This document shows positions 1-8,320 of a stretch of 64,000 nucleotides of DNA, in pieces. The notes beneath the pieces are model-generated. The model saw only the letters and a program-made list of their open reading frames with translations. It was not told the DNA's origin and did not search any database. Each line of letters opens with the position of its first letter. Within the stretch, counting starts at the first letter, position 1. Source of the DNA: Streptomyces sp. Je 1-332. GTDB lineage: Bacteria; Actinomycetota; Actinomycetes; Streptomycetales; Streptomycetaceae. The translations under genes were made by a program, and so were the position numbers. Location: assembly GCF_040730185.1 (NCBI RefSeq), contig NZ_CP160402.1:3038001-3102000 (forward strand), in the 5' to 3' direction.

Positions 1-200
1 GCCTGATCAGGCCGAGCGCCTCGACGCACGTCACGGACATCGACCAGACGTCCGTCGCGCTGGACCTGAAGAAGTCCGCGGGCGGCGTCACGGTGACGAT
101 CCCGAAGGAGAAGAGCCTGGTGGAGTCCGGCTGGTACATGCTGTTCGTCACGGACGACCAGGGGACACCGAGCAAGGCTCAGTGGGTCCACGTGCCGTAA
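1..200 (+). CDS. glxA: Radical copper oxidase (GlxA type), C-terminal end only
   Basis: This is the last 65 codons of a gene that begins outside the window; the frame starts at base 3 and ends at TAA 198-200. The peptide has the pattern of the C-terminal DUF1929 domain of galactose oxidase-like enzymes: RPSASTHVTDIDQ, then SGWYMLFVTDDQGTPS. The His in STHVTD sits where galactose oxidase has a copper-ligating His. In Streptomyces, GlxA oxidises glycan ends and works with the cellulose synthase-like CslA at hyphal tips. The convergent GH6 gene next door supports this reading. Family assignment is firm; the name glxA rests on this context and a short fragment. Confidence 0.8.
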   Translation, partial: LIRPSASTHVTDIDQTSVALDLKKSAGGVTVTIPKEKSLVESGWYMLFVTDDQGTPSKAQWVHVP

Positions 201-203
201 GTA

Positions 204-234
204 GCGCCCCGTAAGGGGCGCGGGGAACTGCGCG
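204..234 (+). repeat. Streptomyces short intergenic repeat, copy A
   Basis: This copy begins 3 bases after the oxidase stop codon. It has a small palindrome (gcgcccc, gtaa, ggggcgc) followed by ggggaactgcgcg. The same unit recurs at 14451-14480, 14549-14578, 14647-14676 and 17681-17711, always in the same orientation. Confidence 0.85.
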
Positions 235-245
235 AGCAACCAAAG

Positions 246-297
246 AAAAGCCGCAGTCGCATCTGACGGAATCCCGGCAGATGCGACTGCGGCTTTT
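246..297. terminator. Bidirectional terminator between glxA and cslZ
   Basis: A perfect 20-bp inverted repeat (246-265 and 278-297) with a 12-base loop lies between convergent genes. The arm ends are A-run on one side and T-run on the other, so it can act as an intrinsic terminator in both directions. Confidence 0.9.
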
Positions 298-299
298 CG

Positions 300-1334
300 C
301 TACTTCGCGCCCGCGGCCAGCTTCAGCGCGTACTCAGGCCACCACTCCCCCGCCTTGGGGCCGCCCCTGCACGTGCCGTCCGACTCTCCGGGTCGCTTGA
401 CCCAGAGATACGCGTCCACCAAGGGATCACCCGTCTTGGTGGTCGGCGCCTCGCCCAACGCACGCCCCGGCGGGTTGCACCAGGTGTCCTTGCCCTTGGT
501 GTACGGGCCGTTGCCGTTGCGCGCGGTGTCGATGACGAACGGCTTGTTGCCGATCTTCGCCGAGAGCTTCTTGCCGAACTCCGTGCTGGCCTCGGTGGTC
601 TGGAAGTTCGAGACGTTCACCGAGAAGCCGTCGGCCTGCTCGACGCCCGACCACTTCAGGGGCTCCCAGAGCGAGTCGGGGTTCTTCCAGCCCGCGTTGC
701 CCGCGTCCAGGTACACCTTGGTGTTCTTCAGGGACTTGAGCTTCTCGATGGCGCCCTTGAGGAGGTCGTAACGCTCCTCGTGGAACTCCTCGGGCGTGCA
801 GTTGTCGACCATGTGGAGCACGGCGTCCGGCTCCAGGATGATCGTGGCCCTGCGGTCGCCGATGCCCTTGGCGACCTGGTCGATGAACTTCCTGTACTCG
901 TTGCCGTCGGCCGCGCCGCCGCCCGAGTACTGACCGCAGTCGCGGTGCGGGATGTTGTAGAGAACCAACAGGGCGTCCCGGTCGGCCTTCTGAGCGGCCT
1001 CGGTGAAGCCGCGCGCCTGGTCCTCCGCGTTCTCCGGGACGATCCATTCGGCGACCGGCTGCTCGGCGATCTTCCGGATGAGCCCGGCGTCGTCCTTCTT
1101 GCCGTCCTTCTCGTACGTGGCGACCTGCTTGGCCGCGTTCCCCTCCGGGTTGACCCAGTACGGATCGGAGCCCTTGGGCTGCTGCTTGACCGGCTGCCCC
1201 GAAGACCCCTCCTCGCCCGAGCCGTCATCGGAGGAGCACCCCGACAGCAGCAGCGCAGCCCCCGCAAACGCCGCCGCAGCCTTCACCCCCCGGGACGCGG
1301 TCCGATGACCGCGGCCGGTGCCTTTGTGGTACAT
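300..1334 (-). CDS. cslZ: Secreted GH6 endoglucanase-like lipoprotein
   Basis: This 344-residue protein is a glycoside hydrolase family 6 member, expected to cut beta-1,4-glucan outside the cell. Residues 1-35 form a lipoprotein signal with lipobox LLSGC, followed by a Ser/Gly-rich linker. GH6 marks are LYNIPHRDCGQYS (Asp proton-donor region), ATIILEPDAVLHM, KPFVIDTARNGNGPY, WCNPPGRALG and LVDAYLWVKRPGESDG (Asp base region). The start ATG has an AAGGGGGA ribosome site about 5 bases upstream. It converges on the glxA-type gene, and a CslA/GlxA/CslZ set for a tip-located glycan is known in Streptomyces. The role in processing that glycan is inferred from context. Confidence 0.85.
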   Translation of the reverse strand: MYHKGTGRGHRTASRGVKAAAAFAGAALLLSGCSSDDGSGEEGSSGQPVKQQPKGSDPYWVNPEGNAAKQVATYEKDGKKDDAGLIRKIAEQPVAEWIVPENAEDQARGFTEAAQKADRDALLVLYNIPHRDCGQYSGGGAADGNEYRKFIDQVAKGIGDRRATIILEPDAVLHMVDNCTPEEFHEERYDLLKGAIEKLKSLKNTKVYLDAGNAGWKNPDSLWEPLKWSGVEQADGFSVNVSNFQTTEASTEFGKKLSAKIGNKPFVIDTARNGNGPYTKGKDTWCNPPGRALGEAPTTKTGDPLVDAYLWVKRPGESDGTCRGGPKAGEWWPEYALKLAAGAK

Positions 1335-1495
1335 CCACTCCCCCTTGGGTGCACTGTCCGATTCTCAATCCTGACATACGCACTCCCCGCTCACGAGGCC
1401 CGCCCGTCGGCTGCGGAGACCTGTAGGAGACCTGTTACAGCACGGCGTCCGGGGGTAGGCGCAGTGCGCGGGGTGACGCTGTAGGGGAGGAGACC

Positions 1496-2251
1496 ATGCG
1501 GGATCGCATCTCTGAACTACGGCTGGCCCACGTGCTTGTGGAGACCACGAACACCCTGGACGACGACTTCGACCCGGAGCGCTACCTCGGCCGGGTCGCG
1601 GGCCACTGCGTGGAACTGCTCGACGCGTCCGCCGCCGCCGTCATCTTCGACGTCCCCGGCACCCCCGCGCTCGCCACCGGTGGGCACCCCCGCGACCTCG
1701 CACTCGGCCTGCTCGGGGCCCAGCAGAGCGGCGGGCCCTGCGTGGAGAGCCTCGGCACGGGGCGGCTCGTGGCGCCTGTGCGGCTCGCGGCGGCCGAACC
1801 CGCGCGGCGCTGGCCGGAGTTCACCGCCCTGGCCCGGCGCCACGGCATCGGTGTGACGTACGCGGTGCCGCTGCGTCAGCGCGAAGCCCTGCTCGGGGCG
1901 CTCAACGTCTTCGTGCCCGAGACCTCCCCGGGCCCGCACGCCGACGGTGAGTTGAGTCTCGCGCAGGCCATCGCCGACGCCACCGCGGTGGGGCTGCACA
2001 ACCACCGCGCCTACACGGAGTGCCGGACCCGCGCCACACAGCTCCAGACTGCCCTGACCAGCCGCGTACGCATCGAACAGGCCAAGGGCGCACTCGCCGA
2101 GCGCTGGCACACGGGGGTGGAGGAGGCCTTCGATGCGCTGCGGCGGTACGCCCGCAGAGAACGGCTGGCCATCGACGTGGTCGCCACCGAGGTGATCAAG
2201 GGATCGCTCGATGACGCGGCGCTGCGCGGCAGTTGGTCCGGGCCTTCCTGA
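1496..2251 (+). CDS. GAF and ANTAR domain regulator
   Basis: The 251-residue protein has an N-terminal GAF-like sensor domain (about residues 15-165) and a C-terminal ANTAR domain (about 180-240; VRIEQAKGALAERWHTGVEEAF then LRRYARRERL). ANTAR domains bind paired hairpins in RNA and act as antiterminators. No receiver domain is present, so a small ligand bound by the GAF domain is the likelier input. ATG is preceded by GGGGAGGAGACC. It is divergent from the GH6 gene with 161 bases between. Ligand and RNA targets cannot be told from sequence. Confidence 0.88.
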   Translation: MRDRISELRLAHVLVETTNTLDDDFDPERYLGRVAGHCVELLDASAAAVIFDVPGTPALATGGHPRDLALGLLGAQQSGGPCVESLGTGRLVAPVRLAAAEPARRWPEFTALARRHGIGVTYAVPLRQREALLGALNVFVPETSPGPHADGELSLAQAIADATAVGLHNHRAYTECRTRATQLQTALTSRVRIEQAKGALAERWHTGVEEAFDALRRYARRERLAIDVVATEVIKGSLDDAALRGSWSGPS

Positions 2252-2397
2252 AGGCCGCCCCGGCGACCGGCGCCACCTGCGGGGATCACGGAGCGGATGC
2301 GGATCACGACTTGGCGTCAAACCACCTCTAGGCTCCGGCGCTCATCCGTTCTACAGTCGTCTCAACGGCCCAAGCCCCCGGCCTGATCGCCCATCCC

Positions 2398-3237
2398 TTA
2401 CATCGGGGTTGCCCACCGAACCTCCCGCGCCGGCGCCGGGTTACTCCCGCAGCTCGTGCGCGCGCGGTCGAGGACCAGCCCGGTCGACGGCTCCGGGGGG
2501 AGCGGGCCGCCGACCGGGCCGGGTTGTCCCGGTCTCCGGACCACGCGCCCCTCCGTGCCCTGCGACCCCACTCCGGTGAGGTAGGCGGACACCACCACGT
2601 TCGCCGAGTACGTCCCGGTCGCCCGGTCGAACGTGCCGCCGCACGTGATCAGACGGAGCTCGGCGCGGCCCTCCTCATGGGGGCCGTACGCCTTCTTCGC
2701 GTCGAAGTGGTTCCTGTTGATGACCTGGACGTCGTCCACGGTGAACTCGGCGACCGAGCCGTCGTCCCGGGTCACCCGGATCTTCTCGCCGGGGCGCACC
2801 GCACTGAGGTCGTAGAAGACCGCGGGGCGCGTCTCGGTGTCGACGTGGCCCACGAACAGGGACGTGCCCTCGGCGCCGGGGCGCGTGCCGCCGCCGTACC
2901 AGCCGACGGAGCCCGCCTGCTCGAAGGGCGGCGGATCGATGGCACCGTACTGATCGAGGCCGCGGGTGATCACCGGAGCCTGTACCCGCAGCGAGGGAAC
3001 GTCGACGCGCAGCGGCCTCGCCGCGCCCAACGGCTCGTGTGCGTCCGGGAGTTCGACGGCGAACGGCCGGCCGACCGCCGCCACGTCGCCGTTCGTGGGC
3101 TCCGAGACACCGCCCCGTACGTCGGTGATCTCGCTGCCCCACAGCCAGAGCCCTACGAGCGCAAGCGCCCAGGCGATCCCGGTGAGGAAGCGCCCGTGCC
3201 CGGTCGGCCCCTCATGGTCCGCATCGTGACCTGCCAT
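2398..3237 (-). CDS. Class F sortase
   Basis: This is a membrane-anchored cysteine transpeptidase of the sortase superfamily. One N-terminal membrane segment (about residues 18-35) precedes an extracellular domain with catalytic His in LFVGHVDT and catalytic Cys in LITCGGTFDRATGTYSANVVV, a pattern typical of the actinobacterial class F group. Residues after about 232 form an odd Pro/Arg-rich tail of roughly 47 residues beyond the usual end; neither other frame gives a nearby natural stop, so this may be a real extension or a lost stop. It lies 15 bases downstream of the secreted protein at 3253-3816 and is probably co-transcribed with it. Confidence 0.85.
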   Translation of the reverse strand: MAGHDADHEGPTGHGRFLTGIAWALALVGLWLWGSEITDVRGGVSEPTNGDVAAVGRPFAVELPDAHEPLGAARPLRVDVPSLRVQAPVITRGLDQYGAIDPPPFEQAGSVGWYGGGTRPGAEGTSLFVGHVDTETRPAVFYDLSAVRPGEKIRVTRDDGSVAEFTVDDVQVINRNHFDAKKAYGPHEEGRAELRLITCGGTFDRATGTYSANVVVSAYLTGVGSQGTEGRVVRRPGQPGPVGGPLPPEPSTGLVLDRARTSCGSNPAPAREVRWATPM

Positions 3238-3252
3238 GTCGCTCGTCGCCCG

Positions 3253-3816
3253 TCACTCGGAGCGGCGCCGGCGCACGCTGCGCACGGCCACGGCCACGGC
3301 CGCCACCCCTGCGAGGACCAGGCCGATCACCGCGTGCCGGGTGCCGGGGCCGGCCTCCTGGGTGTGCGCGGCCAGCTCGGCGGAGCCGCCGCCGCCCGCG
3401 CGGACCGGGGAGCGGGGTTCGGTGTTCTGCTGGTTGGGGGGTTCGGCGTTCTGCTGGATGACGCGCAAGGTGCCCACGCCCTGGTGCGGGTGGCCGTCAC
3501 AGACGACGGTGACATCGTGCGTACCCTCGACGCCGTCCCGGATGGTGGCCGAGCCGTTCAGGGTGTACTTGTCGCCGTCCCTGCCGGTCAGCTTCGCGTC
3601 CCCCGTGAACGCCCCCGACCCGGCGGACCCGGTCGTGCCGTCGCAGCCCGTGACGCTGATCTCCACCTTCGCCCCGGCGGCCACGGTGTCCGGTGAGACC
3701 GTGGCGTGCACCTTGGCCTCGTCATGGGCGTACGCGGGCGCCGTGGCGGCCATGGGGAGCACGGCGAGGGCAGCGGCCCCGGCTATGCCACACAAGGTGA
3801 GTGATCCTGTACGCAT
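3253..3816 (-). CDS. Secreted, C-terminally membrane-anchored protein next to sortase
   Basis: The 187-residue protein has a Sec signal peptide ending near ATAPAYAHDE, an extracellular beta-rich domain with one Cys pair (VTGCDG and VVCDG), a Gln/Asn/Pro-rich linker, a hydrophobic segment (HAVIGLVLAGVAAVAVAVRS) and a basic tail RRRRSE. This is the topology of a wall- or membrane-anchored surface protein. No clean LPxTG or LAxTG motif precedes the membrane segment, so it is not an obvious sortase substrate despite sitting directly upstream of the class F sortase gene. Function unknown. Confidence 0.75.
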   Translation of the reverse strand: MRTGSLTLCGIAGAAALAVLPMAATAPAYAHDEAKVHATVSPDTVAAGAKVEISVTGCDGTTGSAGSGAFTGDAKLTGRDGDKYTLNGSATIRDGVEGTHDVTVVCDGHPHQGVGTLRVIQQNAEPPNQQNTEPRSPVRAGGGGSAELAAHTQEAGPGTRHAVIGLVLAGVAAVAVAVRSVRRRRSE

Positions 3817-3887
3817 CGTGAACCTCCTGTTCCGAGGTTCACGCGCGGCGGCGGCTCACGCCTCCCGTGTGCGGCAAACGGGTGGTT

Positions 3888-4667
3888 TTACACGCGATCG
3901 ACCAGGTCAGCGATGGAGTCCACGATGTTGGAAGGACGGAACGGGTGCTGGTCGATGTCCGCACGGGTCGTCAGGCCCGTGAGCACCAGGAACGTCTCCA
4001 TCCCGGCCTCCAGACCGGCGAGGATGTCCGTGTCCATGCGGTCGCCGATCATGGCGCTGGTCTCGGAGTGCGCCCCGATCGCGTTCAGGCCGGTCCGCAT
4101 CATCAGCGGGTTCGGCTTTCCGGCGAAGTAGGGGTTGCGGCCGGTGGCCTTGGTGATCAGCGCGGCGACGGCCCCGGTCGCGGGCAGCGGGCCTTCCATG
4201 GAGGGCCCGGTCTCGTCGGGGTTCGTGCAGATGAAGCGGGCCCCGCCGTTGATCAGCCGTACGGCCTTGGTCATGGCCTCGAAGGAGTACGTACGGGTCT
4301 CGCCGAGCACCACGTAGTCCGGGGCGTGGTCGGTCAGGACGTACCCGATGTCGTGCAGGGCGGTGGTGAGACCCGCCTCGCCGATGACGTACGCCGTGCC
4401 GCCGGGGCGCTGGTCGTCCAGGAACTTCGCGGTGGCGAGCGCCGAGGTCCAGATGTTCTCGACGGGCACTTCGAGGCCCATGCGGTTGAGCCGGGCCTGG
4501 AGGTCGCGCGCGGTGTAGATCGAGTTGTTCGTCAGGACCAGGAAGGGCTTGCCGGACTCACGGAGCCTCTTGATGAAGGAGTCGGCGCCGGGGATCGGAA
4601 CGCCCTCGTGGATGAGCACGCCGTCCATGTCGGTGAGCCACGATTCGATGGGCTTGCGCTCTGCCAT
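3888..4667 (-). CDS. HAD-IIA family sugar/nucleotide phosphatase (NagD-like)
   Basis: The 259-residue cytoplasmic enzyme carries HAD motif I (WLTDMDGVLIHEG, nucleophile Asp), motif II (VLTNNS), motif III Lys in the AGKPNPLMM stretch and motif IV (MIGDRMDTDI). The C2-type cap between motifs II and III marks the NagD/p-nitrophenylphosphatase group, which removes phosphate from sugar phosphates or nucleotides. I chose ATG at 4667 because AGGAG lies 8 bases upstream and the product then begins with the HAD fold; a longer reading frame exists upstream but runs through the next gene. The substrate cannot be told. Confidence 0.9.
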   Translation of the reverse strand: MAERKPIESWLTDMDGVLIHEGVPIPGADSFIKRLRESGKPFLVLTNNSIYTARDLQARLNRMGLEVPVENIWTSALATAKFLDDQRPGGTAYVIGEAGLTTALHDIGYVLTDHAPDYVVLGETRTYSFEAMTKAVRLINGGARFICTNPDETGPSMEGPLPATGAVAALITKATGRNPYFAGKPNPLMMRTGLNAIGAHSETSAMIGDRMDTDILAGLEAGMETFLVLTGLTTRADIDQHPFRPSNIVDSIADLVDRV

Positions 4668-4738
4668 GGGGTGCACTCCTGCGGTGTACGGGTTGGCTGG
4701 GGCGCCGGGACAGCGCTGTGCCGACGCCCCCACCCTAA

Positions 4739-6235
4739 TCAGGAAGCGGTGATCGTGACCCCGTCGATCACCCAGTACCAGTTGTTGCCGCCGGTGTAGC
4801 GGAAGCGGACCTGAGCCTTGGTGGCGCCTGCCGGGACCTGGAGAGCGATGCTCTCGACGACGGACGGGGTGTCCGCTGTGTACGTCTTCACGACGGCCGG
4901 GGCCCCTCCGTCGTACGAGACGAGCACCTCGCCCTTCTGCGGGGCCTCCTGGCGGTAGTACGTCGTGTAGGTGAGGGTGGCCCGCGCACCGCCCCGCACG
5001 TCGTACGAGGGGCTGACGAGCGTCGAGTCGAAGGTGCCCGAGTAGGACTTGTCGGTCCACTCGTCGCCATCGGCGACCGCGAAGACGTTGCGTGCGCGGA
5101 TGTTGAGCTCACGCCGCTGGTCGCGCTCGGTCTTCGTCCAGAACTCGTCCGTGGTGAAGGACCAGCCGCGCCATTCGGTGATGCCGCCCGAGCCCATCCG
5201 GGAGTTGTCGACGCTCCAGCCGCTCGGCGGTGTGTGCGTGAAGCCGACGACTCCGGCGCCGATGCCGGTCTCGTCGACGGGCCCGGTGAGCTTGGCGCGC
5301 AGGGCGTCGAACGCGTCCGGCGTGGGCTGCTGCACGGGACGGCCGTCCAGGCCCCAGGCCGGGTCGATCGCGACGCCGAGGTGGGCGAGGGCGCTGGCGG
5401 CGATGTCGGGCATGCGCACGTCGTGGCGGACCGAGCCCGCCGTCACCCCACCACCCGTGGCGATCATGAAGGTCTGGCGCTCGGGCCAGCTGGAGCCGCC
5501 GTGGCCGCCGGCGTCGGTGTGCCCGTGGTCGGCGGTGATCATGATGAGCCAGTCCTCTGCGCCGTACGTGGCGCGGGACTTGACCGCGGCGACGATCTGG
5601 CCGACCTGGGCGTCCGCGCCCTTGATCGCGTCGAGATAGGCCTGGCTCGCGGCGCCGCTGTCGTGGCCCGCGTGGTCGATGTTGTCGAGCTGGACGAAGA
5701 CCGCGTCGGGGTTGCCGCCCTTGACCTCGGCGACGGCGCGGGCGGTGGTCCCGGCGTCGTACTCGGCGCCGGGCGTGGAGACCCGGGTGTCGACCTTCGC
5801 GGAGAAGACGATGTCGGTGATCGGGGCCCAGGACGAGACCGCGTAGGTCCGAAGGTTGGGCTTCGCGGCTTCGATCCGGGTCATGAAGTCCGGGTAGGCG
5901 GCGAGGTTGTGGCCGGTGAACTCGTTGTTCACGACCCGGTGCTTGTCGGGCCAGACGCCCGTGATGAGCGTCGACCAGCCGGGGCCCGACGAGGTGGGCG
6001 CGAGCGGGTTGGCGTAGATGCTGCTCGGCGCGGTGAGCCCCGCGCTCATCAGGCCCTTGAGCGCGGGCGCGTCGGCCTCCTTGATCCTGCCGAGCAGGGC
6101 GCCGTCCAGGCCGATGACCAGGACCTTGGGGGTCTTGGCCGCGGCCCTGGCGACGGCGGCGAGTGGCCCTGCGGCCACCGCGATGGCGGCGGTGGAGACG
6201 AGGAGCGAGCGGCGGGATATGCCGTGCGACGACAC
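4739..6235 (-). CDS. Exported alkaline phosphatase-superfamily enzyme (type I phosphodiesterase/nucleotide pyrophosphatase type)
   Basis: The protein (498 residues from GTG 6235, with GGAGG 6 bases upstream) starts with a twin-arginine signal (ISRRSLLVSTAAIAVAAG). The catalytic domain shows LVIGLDGA (metal Asp), a Thr/Ser nucleophile region near APTSSGPGWSTLITG, VQLDNIDHAGHD and ITADHGHTDAGGHG, the metal-binding signature of this superfamily. A C-terminal beta-sandwich of about 130 residues (from about 365) resembles a carbohydrate- or surface-binding module. It follows the phosphonate operon and shares a promoter-region motif with it (6327-6346), suggesting release of phosphate from organic esters under the same control. 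Substrate unknown. Confidence 0.85.
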   Translation of the reverse strand: MSSHGISRRSLLVSTAAIAVAAGPLAAVARAAAKTPKVLVIGLDGALLGRIKEADAPALKGLMSAGLTAPSSIYANPLAPTSSGPGWSTLITGVWPDKHRVVNNEFTGHNLAAYPDFMTRIEAAKPNLRTYAVSSWAPITDIVFSAKVDTRVSTPGAEYDAGTTARAVAEVKGGNPDAVFVQLDNIDHAGHDSGAASQAYLDAIKGADAQVGQIVAAVKSRATYGAEDWLIMITADHGHTDAGGHGGSSWPERQTFMIATGGGVTAGSVRHDVRMPDIAASALAHLGVAIDPAWGLDGRPVQQPTPDAFDALRAKLTGPVDETGIGAGVVGFTHTPPSGWSVDNSRMGSGGITEWRGWSFTTDEFWTKTERDQRRELNIRARNVFAVADGDEWTDKSYSGTFDSTLVSPSYDVRGGARATLTYTTYYRQEAPQKGEVLVSYDGGAPAVVKTYTADTPSVVESIALQVPAGATKAQVRFRYTGGNNWYWVIDGVTITAS

Positions 6236-6290
6236 GTGGTCCTCCGGGGTGTGTAGGGGGCTGGAGTTCGTGAGGGCGGGCGGGCGCATG

Positions 6291-6320
6291 CCAACGCCCC
6301 TGGAGAACCAGGGGCGTTGG
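6291..6320. terminator. Terminator hairpin after phnS
   Basis: A perfect 13-bp inverted repeat (ccaacgcccctgg and its complement) with loop agaa. It lies downstream of the minus-strand phosphonate operon and upstream of the phosphatase gene start, so it either ends the operon or attenuates the phosphatase transcript. Confidence 0.8.
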
Positions 6321-6326
6321 GTCCAT

Positions 6327-6346
6327 ACCCGTTATCTTTTCGCTAT
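6327..6346 (-). promoter_or_regulatory. Shared 20-bp motif upstream of the phosphatase gene
   Basis: The plus-strand reading starts acccgttatc and matches 16 of 20 bases of 12202-12221, which lies at nearly the same distance upstream of the FAD oxidoreductase gene. Read on the minus strand both contain two GATAACG-like units about 11 bases apart. A transcription factor site is inferred; the factor is unknown. Confidence 0.5.
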
Positions 6347-6400
6347 CGAACCCCCGGGGCCAAGGGGGCGACGGTGAACTCTCGGTGCGGCGGTGAACTC

Positions 6401-7480
6401 TCAGCTACCGGTCGCCGACTTCCAGTCCTCGACGTACGTCTGGAGGTTCTTGGAGATGTCGGACCAGTCCGGCTCGAAGACCTCGACCCCGTCGACGATC
6501 TTGTCGAGGGCAACGGCGTTGGGGTCGGTGGCCTTGATGTCCTTGCGCGCGGCGAAGCCGCCGCCGATCTCGCTGACCTGCTGCTGGGCCTTCTGGCCGA
6601 GCAGGTAGTCGAGGAACTTCTTGGCGTTGGCGTTGTGCGGGGCCTTGTTGACCAGGCCGGCAGCGTAGGGCAGCGCGAAGGTGGTGGGCTTGCCGCCCTC
6701 CTTGGCCGGGAACCAGAGGCCGAGGTTCGGCATGTCCTTGGACTGGGCGTAGTTCATCTGGACGTCGCCGTTGGCGGCGAGGAGTTCACCCTTGTCGACC
6801 TTGGGCGCGAGCTTGCCGGTGGAGGCGGACGGGCCGACGTTGTTCGTCTGGAGCTTCTTCAGGTAGTCCATGGCGGGCTTCTTGCCGCCGAAGTCGTGCA
6901 TCGCCTTGATGAGCACGGCGGTGCCGTCACCCGCGACGCCGGGCGTGGAGTACTGGACCTTGTCCTTGTACGAGGACTTGGTGAGGTCCTCCCACGTCTT
7001 GGGCGCCTTGCCGCCGCTGAGCTCCTTCTTGTTGTAGATGAAGCCGAAGTAGTTGTTCACCACGGAGGTCCACTTGCCGTCGGGTGCCTTGTCGGCGCCG
7101 TCGACCTGGTCGGAGCCCTTGGGCTTGTAGGCCTGCAACAGGCCCTTGTCGTCGGCCTGCTGGATGAACGGCGGCAGGGTGATCAGGACGTCGGCCTGTG
7201 TGTTGGACTTCTCGCGGACGGCGCGCTGCACCATCTCACCGGAGCCGCCCTCCACGTAGTTCACCTTGATGCCGGTCTTCTTCTCGAAGTCCTTGAAGAC
7301 CTGGTCGTACCAGCCGTCGCCGTTCTCGCCCTTGAGGCCGTCGGCGCTGTAGACGGTGACCTCCTTCGCGTTCGACGCGGAGGACTCGCCGCCGCACGCG
7401 GTGAGGGACCCGGCGAGGACGAGGCTGCCGGAGACGGCGGCGATCGTGCGGACGTGGCGGACTCGGGTAAGGCGGGACAT
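6401..7480 (-). CDS. phnS: 2-aminoethylphosphonate ABC transporter substrate-binding protein
   Basis: This 359-residue lipoprotein has a signal peptide ending in the lipobox LTACG and a type 2 periplasmic-binding fold of the iron/AEP-binding kind (VTVYSADGLKGENGDGWYDQVF, VNNYFGFIYNKKEL, YSTPGVAGDGTAVL). It is expected to capture 2-aminoethylphosphonate outside the membrane and pass it to PhnU/PhnV. It is the last gene of the minus-strand operon, 42 bases after phnV, which allows separate high expression as is usual for binding proteins. Assignment rests on family resemblance and on the phosphonatase-like neighbour. Confidence 0.85.
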   Translation of the reverse strand: MSRLTRVRHVRTIAAVSGSLVLAGSLTACGGESSASNAKEVTVYSADGLKGENGDGWYDQVFKDFEKKTGIKVNYVEGGSGEMVQRAVREKSNTQADVLITLPPFIQQADDKGLLQAYKPKGSDQVDGADKAPDGKWTSVVNNYFGFIYNKKELSGGKAPKTWEDLTKSSYKDKVQYSTPGVAGDGTAVLIKAMHDFGGKKPAMDYLKKLQTNNVGPSASTGKLAPKVDKGELLAANGDVQMNYAQSKDMPNLGLWFPAKEGGKPTTFALPYAAGLVNKAPHNANAKKFLDYLLGQKAQQQVSEIGGGFAARKDIKATDPNAVALDKIVDGVEVFEPDWSDISKNLQTYVEDWKSATGS

Positions 7481-7522
7481 GACGTTGTGTACTCCTTGAA
7501 GCCTGGGGGATGAGGTCTGGGC

Positions 7523-8320
7523 TCAGCGGTAGGAGGCGCGGGTGCGGATGCGGGAGACGCCGAAGAGGACGAGCAGCGTCGCCGCCATCAGGACCACCGC
7601 TACGGCGGCGCCGGTGAAGAGGGAGCCGCGGTCGGTGGCCGCGTAGATCTGCACGGGCAGCGGCATCCAGTCCGGCGGGTAGAGCATCATCGTGGCGCTC
7701 AGCTCGCCCATGGAGAGCGCGAAGCACAGGCCCGCGGCCGCCGTGAGCGACGGCAGCAGGAGCGGCAGCTTCACCCTCCACAGGACGTACGAGGGCCGGG
7801 CACCGAGCGATGCGGCGGCCTGTTCGTACGCCGGGTCGAGACGGACGATGGCAGCCGAAACCGACTGGTAGGCGAACGCCGTGACAAGAATGGCGTGCGC
7901 GAGGATCACGATCCAGCGTGTGCCGTTGAGGATCATCGGCGGCTTGCTGAACGCGACGAGTATCGCGAGCCCGACGACGACGGAGGGCACGGCGACGGGC
8001 AGCATGAAGAGCGTGTCGAGAACACGCTTGCCGCCCCTCTTCAGCGAGGCCGCGGCGAGCGCGGCCCAGGACCCGACGGCCAGCGCGAGCAGGCTGGCGC
8101 TGACGGCGGTGACCAGGCTGGTGGTGAGCGCCTTGAGCGATTCCCCTCGGGTGGCGGACTCGTAGTGCCCCGTGGTGAATCCGGACGGAAAGGCGCCGGA
8201 CCAGTGCGAGGAGAACGAGGCGGCCAGGATCACGAGGAGAGGCAGCGCGAAGAGAGGCAGGAAGAAGACGAAGAAGAAGACCCAGGTGGCCAGCTTCCCC
8301 TTGCGGCTATGCACCAACAC
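7523..8320 (-). CDS. phnV: AEP ABC transporter permease
   Basis: This inner-membrane permease of 265 residues has about six hydrophobic segments and the MetI-type EAA loop (YEQAAASLGARPSYVLWRVKLPLL), which contacts the ATPase. Its start overlaps the end of phnU by 14 bases, so the two are translationally coupled. The pair of permeases with one ATPase and one binding protein is the PhnSTUV arrangement described for aminoethylphosphonate import. Confidence 0.85.
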   Translation of the reverse strand: MLVHSRKGKLATWVFFFVFFLPLFALPLLVILAASFSSHWSGAFPSGFTTGHYESATRGESLKALTTSLVTAVSASLLALAVGSWAALAAASLKRGGKRVLDTLFMLPVAVPSVVVGLAILVAFSKPPMILNGTRWIVILAHAILVTAFAYQSVSAAIVRLDPAYEQAAASLGARPSYVLWRVKLPLLLPSLTAAAGLCFALSMGELSATMMLYPPDWMPLPVQIYAATDRGSLFTGAAVAVVLMAATLLVLFGVSRIRTRASYR

